Source of the DNA: Collinsella aerofaciens
Lineage (GTDB): Bacteria; Actinomycetota; Coriobacteriia; Coriobacteriales; Coriobacteriaceae
Length of the DNA: 64,000 bases
Direction of reading: 5' to 3'
Assembly (NCBI RefSeq): GCF_902364945.1
Contig: NZ_CABJFS010000006.1
Span: 1 to 64,000 of the forward strand
The translations under genes and the position numbers were made by a program. The notes under the pieces are model-generated. The model saw only the letters and a program-made list of their open reading frames with translations. It searched no databases and had not been told where the DNA came from. Of the stretch, positions 8,103-16,885 are shown in pieces; the stretch's first letter is position 1; each line of letters opens with the position of its first letter.

Positions 8103-10049
8103 ATGAACGCCCCCGTTGCCCAGCCCTGTTGGCAGCGCCGCCTGTTTGCGCGGTTCGCTTCCGTCTGCGCACTCGTCGCGCTTGCGTTGTTGCTGCTGCC
8201 TGCCGTCGCGCACGCCGACGGCTACTCCATGAGCCAAACCTATATCGGTGCCACGGTTGAGGCCGATGGCTCGCTGACCGTTGTCGAGGGACGCCAGTTC
8301 GATTTCGACGATGACATTAACGGCGTGTATTGGGATATCAATACAGGCTCTAACCAGCAAGGCGGCTCGGTGGTCGTCAATGTGCTGAGCGTCGAGGAAG
8401 ACGACACTGCGTTTAACAAGGTCGACAGCGCAAATAAAGGCGACGACGGCGTTTACACGGTGGAACAGTCCGACGACGGCGTAAAGATTAAGGTGTTCAG
8501 CCCTCACGAGAGCGGCGACAGCGCAATCTACTACGTGAGTTATTCCATGACCGGTGCGGTTATGAACTGGGCCGATACCGCCGAGCTCTACTGGAAATTC
8601 GTCGGCGACGGCTGGTCGGCGGACTCCGATGACGTCGAGATGGAAGTCTACTTTGCAAATGCCGCTGCCGGGACGGCTGCCGTCAAGGGCGATAACTTCC
8701 GCGCATGGGGCCACGGCCCGCTGACGGGCGACGTGTCGCTCGATGCGGACGAGCCCATGGTCACCTATACCATTCCCTGCGTGCACCAGGGCGAATTCGC
8801 CGAGGCACGCATCGCCTTCCCTAGCGACTGGGTGCCGCAGCTTGCCGCTTCGGGCGAAGAGCGCATGTCAACGATCCTGAGCGAAGAGAAGGAATGGGCC
8901 GACGAAGCTAACGCCCGCCGTGAGCACGCGCGTGCGGTTGCCAGCGCGATTGCCGTGGTGTGTGTTGTTGTGGCGGTTGCCTATACCGGTGTAATCGTGA
9001 TGCTCAAGCTGCGCAGGCCCAAGCCCAAGCCGCTCTTCCAGGACGAGTACTTCCGCGATGTGCCCTCCGCCGATCATCCCGCGGTGCTTGCAACTCTTAT
9101 GAGCTGGAACGACGTGCCCGATCAGGCATATATCGCCACGCTGATGAAGCTGACCGACGACCGCGTGATCAAGCTGGAAGAAGCGACCGAGACCAAGAAG
9201 AAGGGTCTGCTCCGTCGCGAAAAAGAGGAGCAGACGTATCGCATCACAGTGACCGACGAGGCCTGGAAGGCTGCCAAGAAGGACGGCATCGATCGCGACG
9301 TGCTCAAGGTCTTCTTCGCTGGCGTTAAGCCCGATAAAGACGGCGTCCGTTCGCGCACGTTTAGCGAGCTGGAGGAGTATGCCAGCGAGCGTACTGAATC
9401 TGTTGGCGACAAGCTCGAGGACTATCAGAGCACGGTTAAGGGCAAGCTGGAGGAGTGCGAGTTTATCGCATCGGATGGCACTATCGCGATGGTGGCCGGC
9501 CTGGTTCTCGGCATCATCATTGTCTTTGGCATTTTGGGCTCTCTGATCTATACCGACTTTGCGGATGCCAATGTCGGTGCCGCTATGATTTCGATCCCCG
9601 TCACGATCGTGGGCTTTGTCCTGAGCTGCACCTTCCGCCGTTACACGCCGGAGGGCGCCGAGGTGGCGGCTCGCTGCAAGGCGCTCAAGCATTGGCTCGA
9701 GGACTTTACGCGTCTGAAGGAGGCCGTCCCCAGCGACCTGATCTTGTGGAACAAGTTGCTGGTGATGGGCGTTGCCCTGGGCGTTTCGAAAGAAGTGCTG
9801 CGACAGCTGGCCGAAGCCGTGCCTGCGGACCTGCGCAACAGTGACGATTTCTACGACAACTACCCCTGCTACTGGTGGTATTACCATCACTACGGCAACG
9901 AGTCCCCGCTCGATTCGTTCAACGATGTGTACCACGAGACCATCCGCGAGCTGGCTTCGAGTTCCGATAGCTCGAGCGGCGGCAGCGGTGGCGGCTTTTC
10001 CGGTGGCGGCGGTGGCGGCGTCGGCGGAGGCGGCGGCGGAACGTTCTAG
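8103..10049 (+). CDS. DUF2207-type membrane protein
   Basis: 648 residues from the ATG at 8103 (AAAGGA upstream). It has a signal peptide (ALVALALLLLPAVAHA), an extracytoplasmic beta-rich region with the opening seen in DUF2207 proteins (DGSLTVVEGRQFDFDDDINGVYWDI), and a transmembrane helix near residues 280-300. A cytoplasmic segment follows, then two more helices around 460-510. The C-terminus ends in a Gly/Ser-only tail (GGGSGGGFSGGGG type), also typical of the family. The biochemical role of DUF2207 proteins is not established. It is a single gene, followed by an inverted-repeat element containing a terminator. Confidence 0.8.
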   Translation: MNAPVAQPCWQRRLFARFASVCALVALALLLLPAVAHADGYSMSQTYIGATVEADGSLTVVEGRQFDFDDDINGVYWDINTGSNQQGGSVVVNVLSVEEDDTAFNKVDSANKGDDGVYTVEQSDDGVKIKVFSPHESGDSAIYYVSYSMTGAVMNWADTAELYWKFVGDGWSADSDDVEMEVYFANAAAGTAAVKGDNFRAWGHGPLTGDVSLDADEPMVTYTIPCVHQGEFAEARIAFPSDWVPQLAASGEERMSTILSEEKEWADEANARREHARAVASAIAVVCVVVAVAYTGVIVMLKLRRPKPKPLFQDEYFRDVPSADHPAVLATLMSWNDVPDQAYIATLMKLTDDRVIKLEEATETKKKGLLRREKEEQTYRITVTDEAWKAAKKDGIDRDVLKVFFAGVKPDKDGVRSRTFSELEEYASERTESVGDKLEDYQSTVKGKLEECEFIASDGTIAMVAGLVLGIIIVFGILGSLIYTDFADANVGAAMISIPVTIVGFVLSCTFRRYTPEGAEVAARCKALKHWLEDFTRLKEAVPSDLILWNKLLVMGVALGVSKEVLRQLAEAVPADLRNSDDFYDNYPCYWWYYHHYGNESPLDSFNDVYHETIRELASSSDSSSGGSGGGFSGGGGGGVGGGGGGTF

Positions 10050-10164
10050 CGAGCGCTTGCTTTGGGGTGGATCTTTCTGGGCGGTTGCCAGGGAAGATTC
10101 ATCCCATTTTTGTGCATCGAAACGGGTCAAACTTTCCGCTGAGGACCTTCGCGCAAGGGACAGT

Positions 10165-10390
10165 GGACAAAAAATGCCAAATATGAGTACTATTGCTGCG
10201 TTGGTCACATATGTTTGCACATAATAACGGGCTCCTAATGAGAGTACTTCTCGTTAGGAGCCCATTTTATTGAACATTTGGGGAGTTACGTCAGCTCGTG
10301 CAGCTGGTCGTCATGCCTATAAGCATCAAAAATGCCCCGAATCGCTGCTACTAAAAAGGTAACAGTACTCATATTTGATGTATTTTGACC
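10165..10390. mobile_element. MITE-like inverted-repeat element, copy A
   Basis: 226 bp bounded by 27-bp imperfect terminal inverted repeats: left GGACAAAAAATGCC then AAATATGAGTACT, right its complement ending in TTTTGACC; about 22 of 27 positions match. Copy B lies at 42578-42792. There is no coding capacity. The interior carries a terminator hairpin and differs from copy B except near the ends. Moderately AT-rich. Confidence 0.6.
10229..10271 (+). terminator. Terminator inside MITE-like copy A
   Basis: GGGCTCCTAA pairs with TTAGGAGCCC (inner GAGA/CTC also pair), followed by ATTTTATT. It probably ends transcription from the DUF2207 gene. Confidence 0.65.
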
Positions 10391-10418
10391 ACGGCTATCT
10401 ACAAACCCCCTAGGCCAC

Positions 10419-10484
10419 TCATTAGGGACAGACTTAAATGACTAGTTGTTGGGGATCAGTCATTGGGGACGTTCTTAAATGACT
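10419..10484. repeat. Two variable-arm hairpin repeats
   Basis: The first (10419-10441) has arms TCATT/AATGA around AGGGACAGACTTA. The second (10458-10484) has arms AGTCATT/AATGACT around GGGGACGTTCTTA. Both lie just past the 3' end of the acetyltransferase gene. Confidence 0.7.
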
Positions 10485-10501
10485 AGGTGTGGCTGCTTGG
10501 G

Positions 10502-11143
10502 CTAGGCTGTTAGATCGAGTTCGTAGAGGAAGCTTTCGCGCGGCATGGCGTGGCGGCGCTCTTCGCGGTTGGCGCGGTGCGTGGCCGTGCGCTTAAAGCC
10601 GTGCAACTCGTAGAACTTCCATGAGCAGTTGGAGTCGGTGTACAGGTGCGCCCTCGTCGCTCCAAGCGAGGACAGGTGCGAGACTGCGGCATCGAGCAGA
10701 ACCGTGCCAACGCCCAGGCCATGGACATCGCGATCCACGGCAAGCAGCGTGACCTCGTTGTCGTGCGGCAACGGGCTGCTCTCGAGCAGACGGTTGTTGG
10801 TTCGGATGGTTGCGCGTACAAACGAGAGATACTCGGCGCAGGCATCGGGCTCCAGCTCACGCATCTGCGATAGCAGCGCGCGTTCGGTATCCATCCAATG
10901 TTCCTTAACGGTGGCGCCGGAGCTCTGTCCCGCACGCGCGAGCGAAATGCCACGCGCCTGACCGTCAATCACCGCAACCTGCGAAAACGTCGACGACGAA
11001 AGGCAGTAGGCAAGGTCGCACGCGGCCTCAAGGCGGTTGTACTCATCGTTATCCGAATTGTTATGCCAAAGCTGCTGCAGAATCAGCGCGATGGCGTCGA
11101 AGTCTTCGGTGTCAAACGGTCGGTAGAGAACCCGCGAGACCAT
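10502..11143 (-). CDS. GNAT-family N-acetyltransferase
   Basis: 213 residues from the ATG at 11143, with GAAAGAGG before it. The C-terminal half has the acetyl-CoA-binding pattern of GNAT enzymes: EVTLLAVDRDVHGLGVGTVLLDAA (motif A, V-x-x-x-x-x-G-x-G) and HLYTDSNCSWKFYELHGFKR (motif B). The acceptor substrate cannot be predicted. It is transcribed away from purH from a shared 277-bp intergenic region in which I see no riboswitch, and is likely monocistronic. Confidence 0.8.
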   Translation of the reverse strand: MVSRVLYRPFDTEDFDAIALILQQLWHNNSDNDEYNRLEAACDLAYCLSSSTFSQVAVIDGQARGISLARAGQSSGATVKEHWMDTERALLSQMRELEPDACAEYLSFVRATIRTNNRLLESSPLPHDNEVTLLAVDRDVHGLGVGTVLLDAAVSHLSSLGATRAHLYTDSNCSWKFYELHGFKRTATHRANREERRHAMPRESFLYELDLTA

Positions 11144-11420
11144 AGTGCCTCTTTCTTTTGCGGATGCATATCGAGCACAGTTCTACCACGCCATTGGCAT
11201 CTAATTATGGTGCCCCTGTGTTCCATGAACTCACCGCGCCCGGTGCTGCGCCCATGCCCTCCGCTCGCAAGCTTTTTCTGCACATGCGACCGTTGCGGGG
11301 TGCATCGACGCGCTCGATGCGCTACATTAAATCAGTATTTTCAATGCCGCTGCGCGAGCGCTGCAGATCGACGTATCACCGACTCACAGAGCACGGCGGC
11401 GTACCAGACAGGAGGACTGC

Positions 11421-13028
11421 ATGGGATCTGATGTGAAGATCGCACGCGCGTTGATCTCGGTTACCGATAAGACGGGCGTCGTCGATTTCGCACGGACGCT
11501 GGTCGATGACTTTGGCGTCGAGATCATCTCTACGGGCGGCACGGCTCGTGCCATCGAGGACGCGGGCGTTCCCGTAACCCCCATCGAGGAGTTCACGGGC
11601 TATCCCGAGATGATGGACGGCCGCGTTAAGACCCTGCACCCCAAGGTTCACGGCGCGCTGCTGGCCCGCCGCGATTCCGAGCAGCACATGCAGGAGGCCG
11701 CTCAGCACGGCATTAAGCTGATCGACCTGGTCGTCGTCAACCTGTACGAGTTCGAGAAGACCGTTGCCAACCCCGAGGTCACCTTCGCGGATGCCATCGA
11801 GCACATCGACATCGGCGGTCCCTCCATGCTGCGCTCTGCTGCCAAGAACGCCACGAGCGTTACCGTCATCTCCGATCCGGCCGACTACGACGCCGTCCTG
11901 GCCGAGATGCACGAGACCGGCGGTTGCACCACGCTTTCCACCCGTCGTCGCCTGCAGGTGAAGGTCTACCAGACCACCGCCGCCTACGACACGGCTATCT
12001 CCCGTTGGCTTGCCGCCCAGGCAAGTGACGTGGCGGATACCTCTGCCAAGCTCGAGATTTCGCTGGAGAAGGTCGACGACCTGCGCTATGGCGAGAATCC
12101 TCAGCAGAAGGCTACGGTCTACCGCTTTGCCGAGGGTTGCGAGAACACCGCGAGCTCGCAGTTTCCGCTCGTGGGCTCCGAGCAGATCCAGGGCAAGCCG
12201 CTCAGCTACAATAACTATCTGGATGCCGATGCCGCTTGGAACCTGGTTCGCGAGTTCGACGAGCCTGCCTGCGTGATCCTCAAACACCAGAACCCCTGCG
12301 GCTCCGCCGTTGCCGAGGACATTACGTCCGCTTACGACCGCGCCTTCGCCTGCGATCCCAAGAGCGCCTTCGGCGGCATCATCGCCTGCAACCGCGAGGT
12401 TCCCTTTGAGCTGGTTGAGCATTTTGCCGATCAGAACAAGCAGTTTGTCGAGGTCATCATCGCCCCGAGCTACACTGCCGAGGCGCTCGAGCGCATGGCC
12501 AAGCGCCCCAACCTGCGCGTGCTGGCTACCGGCGGCGTGGACCACGGCGCCCAGGTGGAACTGCGCTCCATCGACGGCGGCATGCTGGTGCAGGAGGTCG
12601 ACCACGTGACCGAGGACCCCGCGACCTTTACGTTCCCCACCGACCGCAAGCCCACCGATGCCGAGATGGCCGAGCTCGAGTTTGCCTGGAAGGTCTGCAA
12701 GGGCGTCAAGTCCAACGCCATCCTGGTCTCCAAGGGCAAGGCCGGCATTGGCATGGGCCCCGGTCAGCCCAACCGCGTTGACTCTGCGCTGCTTGCCTGC
12801 GAGCGCGCCGAGGACTTCTGCGAGCGCGAGGGCGTGGAGAAGGGCGGCTTTGCCTGCGCAAGCGACGCGTTCTTCCCGTTCCGCGACAACGTCGACGTGC
12901 TTGCCGCACACGGCGTGACCTGCATCATCCAGCCCGGCGGCTCCAAGCGCGATGACGAGAGCATCCAGGCCTGCAACGAGCATGGCATCGCAATGGTCTT
13001 CACAGGAGCCAGACATTTTAGGCACTAG
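11421..13028 (+). CDS. purH: Bifunctional AICAR transformylase/IMP cyclohydrolase
   Basis: 535 residues, a normal length for PurH, with CAGGAGGAC before the ATG at 11421. The N-terminal MGS-like cyclohydrolase domain shows [15 protein letters not shown] and [15 protein letters not shown]. The C-terminal transformylase domain shows KHQNPCGSA, whose Lys and His are catalytic in the family, and ends [14 protein letters not shown]. It catalyses the last two steps of IMP synthesis, formyl transfer to AICAR from 10-formyl-THF and ring closure. No other pur gene is adjacent. The stop codon lies at the foot of a long nested hairpin. Confidence 0.96.
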   Translation: MGSDVKIARALISVTDKTGVVDFARTLVDDFGVEIISTGGTARAIEDAGVPVTPIEEFTGYPEMMDGRVKTLHPKVHGALLARRDSEQHMQEAAQHGIKLIDLVVVNLYEFEKTVANPEVTFADAIEHIDIGGPSMLRSAAKNATSVTVISDPADYDAVLAEMHETGGCTTLSTRRRLQVKVYQTTAAYDTAISRWLAAQASDVADTSAKLEISLEKVDDLRYGENPQQKATVYRFAEGCENTASSQFPLVGSEQIQGKPLSYNNYLDADAAWNLVREFDEPACVILKHQNPCGSAVAEDITSAYDRAFACDPKSAFGGIIACNREVPFELVEHFADQNKQFVEVIIAPSYTAEALERMAKRPNLRVLATGGVDHGAQVELRSIDGGMLVQEVDHVTEDPATFTFPTDRKPTDAEMAELEFAWKVCKGVKSNAILVSKGKAGIGMGPGQPNRVDSALLACERAEDFCEREGVEKGGFACASDAFFPFRDNVDVLAAHGVTCIIQPGGSKRDDESIQACNEHGIAMVFTGARHFRH

Positions 13029-13130
13029 GGCTTTCCCAAGCACCCGACCTTGCCCCTCAAACCGTCGCTTGCGTACATTTAGTACGCGGCGCTCCTCTTT
13101 CGGGGCAATCTCGGGCACTTGGAAAACCCT
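13027..13130. repeat. Long nested hairpin starting at the purH stop
   Basis: AGGGCTTTCCCAAG...CCCGA..TTGCCCC pairs with GGGGCAA..TCGGG..CTTGGAAAACCCT. The apex is a separate perfect stem, GCGTAC-ATTTA-GTACGC (13071-13087). The foot starts in the TAG of purH. Similar structures follow pcrA and the universal stress gene. Confidence 0.65.
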
Positions 13131-13198
13131 TAATGAGATGTTGTTCTATCCCATTAAGCTGATTGATTGCCGGGCCATATCTTCAAAATAATCTCTGC

Positions 13199-13235
13199 AA
13201 AAGACGGCCGCTCCGTTTGGAGGGCCGTCTTTTTG
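13199..13235 (+). terminator. Terminator downstream of purH
   Basis: AAAGACGGCC and GGCCGTCTTT pair across an inner CC/GG stem, followed by TTTT. A TATAAG box directly after it may serve the next gene. Confidence 0.75.
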
Positions 13236-13274
13236 GTATAAGAGGACGGAATGACTAACACGAAAGGTATGACC

Positions 13275-13982
13275 ATGCCCCAGATTGATGATGCAGAGCT
13301 GTTTGGCAATGCCGAGGACCAGCGTGCGTACGAGGACTTTTGCGCCAATCAGGAGGCGGTCGAGAAGTTTACGCTCGACAAGCCCGCGCTTATCTGCCGT
13401 TGGCGCATGTCCAACAAAAAGGTGCCCATGCTCAACCGTCACATTCGCGCGCTGTCCGAGCGCTTGGTGCAGGGCGAGCCGCTTACCCATAACATGCTCA
13501 GCTGGGCCAAGCAGCACGTTGAGTGGTCGCTTGCCGAGGGCGATTACACCGCGCACGACGGCGTGCTCATGCTGGTGATCGACGTTAACGGCAATGCCGC
13601 CATGACGGTGGGTGAGTACGAGCCGCTGGCCGATACTTCGGCCAAGGCGCTGCGTGCCCGCTCCGCCGAGGCCCGCTCCGAGGCCGACGAAACCGGCGTG
13701 GCGCCCGAGCTGCTCGCTGCCGTCAACAACGGCGAGCTGGCCTTTGTGGCGCCGGCGGACGAGTGCCTGTGTGGCACGGCGACGCTCATAGAGCAGCTGG
13801 CCCAGACCAAGGGCATCCCGGTCACGCGCGTAGACATTCCCGCACAGCTCAAGGGCGCCTTGTTCCTGGTAAGCGACGAGCACGGCGTGGTGCCTGCCAC
13901 CGACGCCGACGCCGCCGAGTCTGATGCCGCGACGGTCGCCTTCTTTGCCGACGGCTACGAAAAGCTTCGCGCCCGCCGCTAA
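13275..13982 (+). CDS. Hypothetical protein, unassigned
   Basis: 235 residues from the ATG at 13275, favoured over the in-frame ATGs at 13251 and 13269 because GAAAGG then sits at a proper distance. The protein is soluble and acidic, with no signal peptide or membrane segment. The central part (LLAAVNNGELAFVAPADECLCGTATLIEQLAQTKGIPVTRVDI) and the N-terminal CRWRMSNKKVPMLNRHIRAL are distinctive, but I cannot place them in a family. It follows the purH terminator and precedes a two-component system in the same direction; the 180-bp gap argues against a tight operon. Confidence 0.75.
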   Translation: MPQIDDAELFGNAEDQRAYEDFCANQEAVEKFTLDKPALICRWRMSNKKVPMLNRHIRALSERLVQGEPLTHNMLSWAKQHVEWSLAEGDYTAHDGVLMLVIDVNGNAAMTVGEYEPLADTSAKALRARSAEARSEADETGVAPELLAAVNNGELAFVAPADECLCGTATLIEQLAQTKGIPVTRVDIPAQLKGALFLVSDEHGVVPATDADAAESDAATVAFFADGYEKLRARR

Positions 13983-14161
13983 ATGATTATTCTGGGACGG
14001 GGATTAAAGAATCATTTTGGTTCCCGCCACCGCTGCGAGTGCGAGGCGGACAAAACGCCCCCGCTCGCGAACAGTTCTGTCACCTTGGCGACGTGCGTGG
14101 CGCGCACCTGCAGTTTCGCAGCCATAATGGTGGCAAGACAACCAAGAGGGGAGCGGAATCC

Positions 14162-14833
14162 ATGGCGCTAATCTATATCGTTGAGGACGACGAGCCCATT
14201 CGTCGTGAGCTTGTCGACATCCTTGCCCGCGCCGGGTTTGAAATCGAGGCCTGCGAATCGTTCGAGCATGTCTCGCGCGATATTCTCGCCGCCGCGCCCG
14301 ACCTGGTGCTGCTCGACCTCACGCTTCCCGTCAAGGACGGCCAGCATATCTGCCACGAGGTTCGCCGCGAATCCGAGGTCCCCATCATCGTCCTCACCTC
14401 GCGCACGACCGAGATCGACGAGGTCATGGCCATGACGCTCGGCGCGGACGACTTTGTTCCCAAGCCCTATAGCGCGCGCGTGCTCGTGGCGCGCATCAAC
14501 GCACTGCTGCGTCGCACCGCGGCGTCAGGCGAGCGCAGCACGCTCGTCCACAAGGGGCTGGAGCTCGACCTCGCCCGCTCTATGGTCACCAACACGGCGA
14601 CCGGCGACAGCACCGAGCTCACCAAAAATGAGCTGCGCATTCTCTCGCTGCTCCTGAGCCGCGCGGGCAAGATCGTCTCGCGCTCGGCCATCATGCAGGA
14701 CCTGTGGGACTCCGACGCCTTCGTGGACGACAATACGCTCACCGTCAACATCAACCGCCTGCGCACCACGCTCGAAAAAATCGGCATCAAGGGGTATTTG
14801 ACGACGCATCGCGGCCAAGGCTATTCGGTCTAG
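14162..14833 (+). CDS. OmpR/PhoB-type response regulator
   Basis: 223 residues from the ATG at 14162 after AGGGGAG. The receiver domain has the acidic pocket (VEDDEP), the phospho-acceptor Asp in LVLLDLTLPVKDG near residue 52, LTSRT and the Lys in PKPYS. The C-terminal winged helix shows LTKNELRILSLLL and VNINRLRTTLEKIG...HRGQGYSV. The next gene, a histidine kinase, starts 9 bp after its stop, so the two form an operon. Its closest known type is the BceR/GraR group, which controls antimicrobial-peptide export; that is an inference from the kinase partner. Confidence 0.92.
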   Translation: MALIYIVEDDEPIRRELVDILARAGFEIEACESFEHVSRDILAAAPDLVLLDLTLPVKDGQHICHEVRRESEVPIIVLTSRTTEIDEVMAMTLGADDFVPKPYSARVLVARINALLRRTAASGERSTLVHKGLELDLARSMVTNTATGDSTELTKNELRILSLLLSRAGKIVSRSAIMQDLWDSDAFVDDNTLTVNINRLRTTLEKIGIKGYLTTHRGQGYSV

Positions 14834-14842
14834 GGGCCGGCT

Positions 14843-15886
14843 ATGTCGTTTGGCAAGTTCTTTAAAGATGCACTGCTTCCCGTCGCCGTGTGGACGTGCG
14901 GCGTGCTGCTGAGCTGCTTTGTGCTGACGGTCGCCGGCGCACCCGTTTCTATCGTGGTCGTGGCGGTTGGCGTGTCCTTTATCTTCGGTATGCTCGGCAT
15001 CGTGATCGAGTACGCTCGCCGTCGCCGTTTTCTGCGTCAGTTGGAGCGCGCGGCAGAGGAGCTCGAGAGTCCCGCATGGGTGCAGGAGATGGTGCAATGC
15101 CCAACCTATGCCGAGGGCGAGCTCGAGTACGAGGTCCTGTGCCGGGTGGGCAAAGCCGCCTGCGACGAGGTTGCCGAGGGCCGGCGTAAGACCGAAGACT
15201 ATCGCGACTATATCGAGAGCTGGGTCCACGAGGCCAAGCTGCCCCTGGCGGCGGCTCACCTGATTCTGGAAAACCTCGACGGCGGCGCAGATGACCCAAC
15301 ACGTGTCGATGACCTGGGTCGCGAGTTGGCTCGCGTGGAACGCTATATCGACCAGGCGCTGTACTACGCGCGCTCGGAAGTCGTGGAGCGCGACTACCTG
15401 ATTCGCCGCTGGGACCTTAAGACCTTGGTGACGGGTGCGATTAAGGCCAACGCGCGCGAGCTCATTGCGGCGCACGTGGCTCCGGTGTGCGAGAACCTCG
15501 ACTTCGAGGTCTTTACCGACGAAAAATGGCTCGAGTTTATCCTGGGCCAGCTCATTCAGAACAGCATTAAATATGCGCGCGAGGACGGCGCGAAGATCGT
15601 GTTTTCGGGCGCGTTACTGGACGAGGGCCTGGCGAGCGAGCGCATCGAGCTCACCGTTGCGGACAACGGCTGCGGCGTGTGTGCGGCAGACCTGCCGCGC
15701 GTGTTCGAGAAGGGCTTTACCGGCGACAACGGCCGCACCACCAAGCGCGCAACGGGCATCGGCCTCTACCTGGTGGCGCGCCTATGCTCCAAGATGGGCA
15801 TCGACGTCACGGCGGCATCCGACTCCGGCGAAGGCTTTGTCGTAACGTTCGCCTTCTCGACGAACAAGTTCCAATACTTTGAGTAG
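14843..15886 (+). CDS. Intramembrane-sensing (BceS-like) sensor histidine kinase
   Basis: 347 residues. Two N-terminal transmembrane helices (about residues 8-30 and 35-55) are separated by only a few residues, so there is no extracellular sensor domain. The H box is WVHEAKLPL with the His near residue 129, followed by the N box LIQNSIKYARED, the G1 box VADNGCGV and the G2 box GIGLYLVARL. This short two-helix layout is typical of BceS/GraS kinases, which sense through a partner ABC transporter. No BceAB-type transporter is present nearby, so the partner must be elsewhere or the system works differently. Confidence 0.9.
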   Translation: MSFGKFFKDALLPVAVWTCGVLLSCFVLTVAGAPVSIVVVAVGVSFIFGMLGIVIEYARRRRFLRQLERAAEELESPAWVQEMVQCPTYAEGELEYEVLCRVGKAACDEVAEGRRKTEDYRDYIESWVHEAKLPLAAAHLILENLDGGADDPTRVDDLGRELARVERYIDQALYYARSEVVERDYLIRRWDLKTLVTGAIKANARELIAAHVAPVCENLDFEVFTDEKWLEFILGQLIQNSIKYAREDGAKIVFSGALLDEGLASERIELTVADNGCGVCAADLPRVFEKGFTGDNGRTTKRATGIGLYLVARLCSKMGIDVTAASDSGEGFVVTFAFSTNKFQYFE

Positions 15887-15912
15887 CCGGGCCGTCTTGC
15901 GCTACGGACGGC

Positions 15913-15978
15913 TATGTTCCCGAACGTGAACTTAGCTAAGGCAACTGGCGTTATGTTCCCGAACGTGAACATAACTAT
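15913..15978. repeat. Tandem dyad repeat TATGTTC-N8-GAACATA
   Basis: Two near-identical 22-bp units start at 15913 and 15952, 39 bp apart. Unit 2 has perfect arms TATGTTC and GAACATA around CCGAACGT; unit 1 has one mismatch (GAACTTA). They lie in the 312-bp convergent gap between the kinase and the stress-protein gene, which also holds a bidirectional hairpin and a long nested hairpin. Confidence 0.6.
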
Positions 15979-16026
15979 GAGGCTCAAATGGATCTCCCAA
16001 AACAAAAACGTGCAGCCCAAACAAAA

Positions 16027-16052
16027 CGTGCCGCCCCAAACGGGGCGGCACG
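16027..16052. terminator. Bidirectional hairpin terminator
   Basis: A perfect 11-bp stem (CGTGCCGCCCC with GGGGCGGCACG) around AAAC. On the minus strand it is followed by TTTTGTTT; on the plus strand by GCCATCTTTTA. It probably ends both the kinase operon and the stress-protein gene. Confidence 0.6.
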
Positions 16053-16078
16053 CCATCTTTTATCAGCCAACTCGCTGA

Positions 16079-16204
16079 AGTAAGGCTGCGAAGGCCGCGA
16101 GGCCGGGAGGGGTTTCCTAAGGGCACATCCCGCAGCCGCAACGCGGCGAGGACGTGCCCGTGGAAACCCCGCAGGCCCCGCGGCCGGTGGGAGCAACGCT
16201 ACTT
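16079..16204. repeat. Long nested hairpin at the universal-stress gene stop
   Basis: AAGTA...GGCCGCGAGGCC..GGGGTTTCC..GGGCAC pairs with GTGCCC..GGAAACCCC..GGCCCCGCGG...TACTT, a 126-bp interrupted stem. Its foot includes the stop codon of the minus-strand stress gene. Confidence 0.6.
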
Positions 16205-16636
16205 TACGACCAAAATGTCGCAGTCGGTATTGCGCAGCAGGAACGTCGAAATCGAACCCAGAAGCGCATACTTGATCGAGGACAGGCCGCGAGCGCCGCA
16301 GAGCACCAGGTCGGGCTTGACCACGTCGAGCATCTCGTCTTTGAGCGTCTCGCGAATACGACCGGCACGTATCATGACCTCGACCTCGGGAATATCGGGA
16401 TTGGCCTTGGCCTCTTCGAGCTGCTTTTCGATGGAGTTCTTAAAGGCCTCCTCCAGACCGTTGACCAAATCGACCGGATAGGAGCCGGCGCTCTCGAGCG
16501 CCGTGGAATCGATAACGTGGCCGATAATCAGCTTGGCGCCGTTGTTCGCGGCGACCTTGATGGCGCGTGCGAGCACAAAATCCTGCTGCTCAGTACCGTC
16601 GAGTGAAACAAATACCTTGGTGTAACCCTCGTTCAT
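16199..16636 (-). CDS. Universal stress protein (UspA family)
   Basis: 145 residues, with a strong AAGGAGG before the ATG at 16636. The single Usp domain shows the opening KVFVSLDGTEQQDFVLARAI, and the C-terminal nucleotide-binding region is LVLCGARGLSSIKYALLGSISTFLLRNTDCDILVVK. The glycine motif of ATP-binding Usp proteins (G-x2-G-x9-G-S/T) is kept in modified form (GARGLSSIKYALLGSIS). Cytoplasmic; the family is linked to stress and energy state. It is divergent from uppP and monocistronic. Confidence 0.9.
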   Translation of the reverse strand: MNEGYTKVFVSLDGTEQQDFVLARAIKVAANNGAKLIIGHVIDSTALESAGSYPVDLVNGLEEAFKNSIEKQLEEAKANPDIPEVEVMIRAGRIRETLKDEMLDVVKPDLVLCGARGLSSIKYALLGSISTFLLRNTDCDILVVK

Positions 16637-16885
16637 GGTTTCCTCCTTGGTCTATCGCACGGGCGCGGGGCTCGTGCGTCGGGCGGGCGCGGGTGCGTTG
16701 ACCGCCGGACACTTTATCTTGTTGCAGTTATACCCAAGGATTTCGGTTTAACTGCTCGCAATTCTGTGAACGGGCGAGTTTTTTGGTAAGGGTAGGCGCG
16801 GTCGCACCGCCAACGGTTGATAATGGGACATCGCCCGCATCGTCCGCAGAACATCTACCGGCGGGTGTCTAACGAGGGGGTCCCT

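Noticed and set aside
13269-13274. Start at 13269 for the unassigned protein after purH
   Set aside because: Leaves only about 1 bp from the ribosome site; 13275 has proper spacing.
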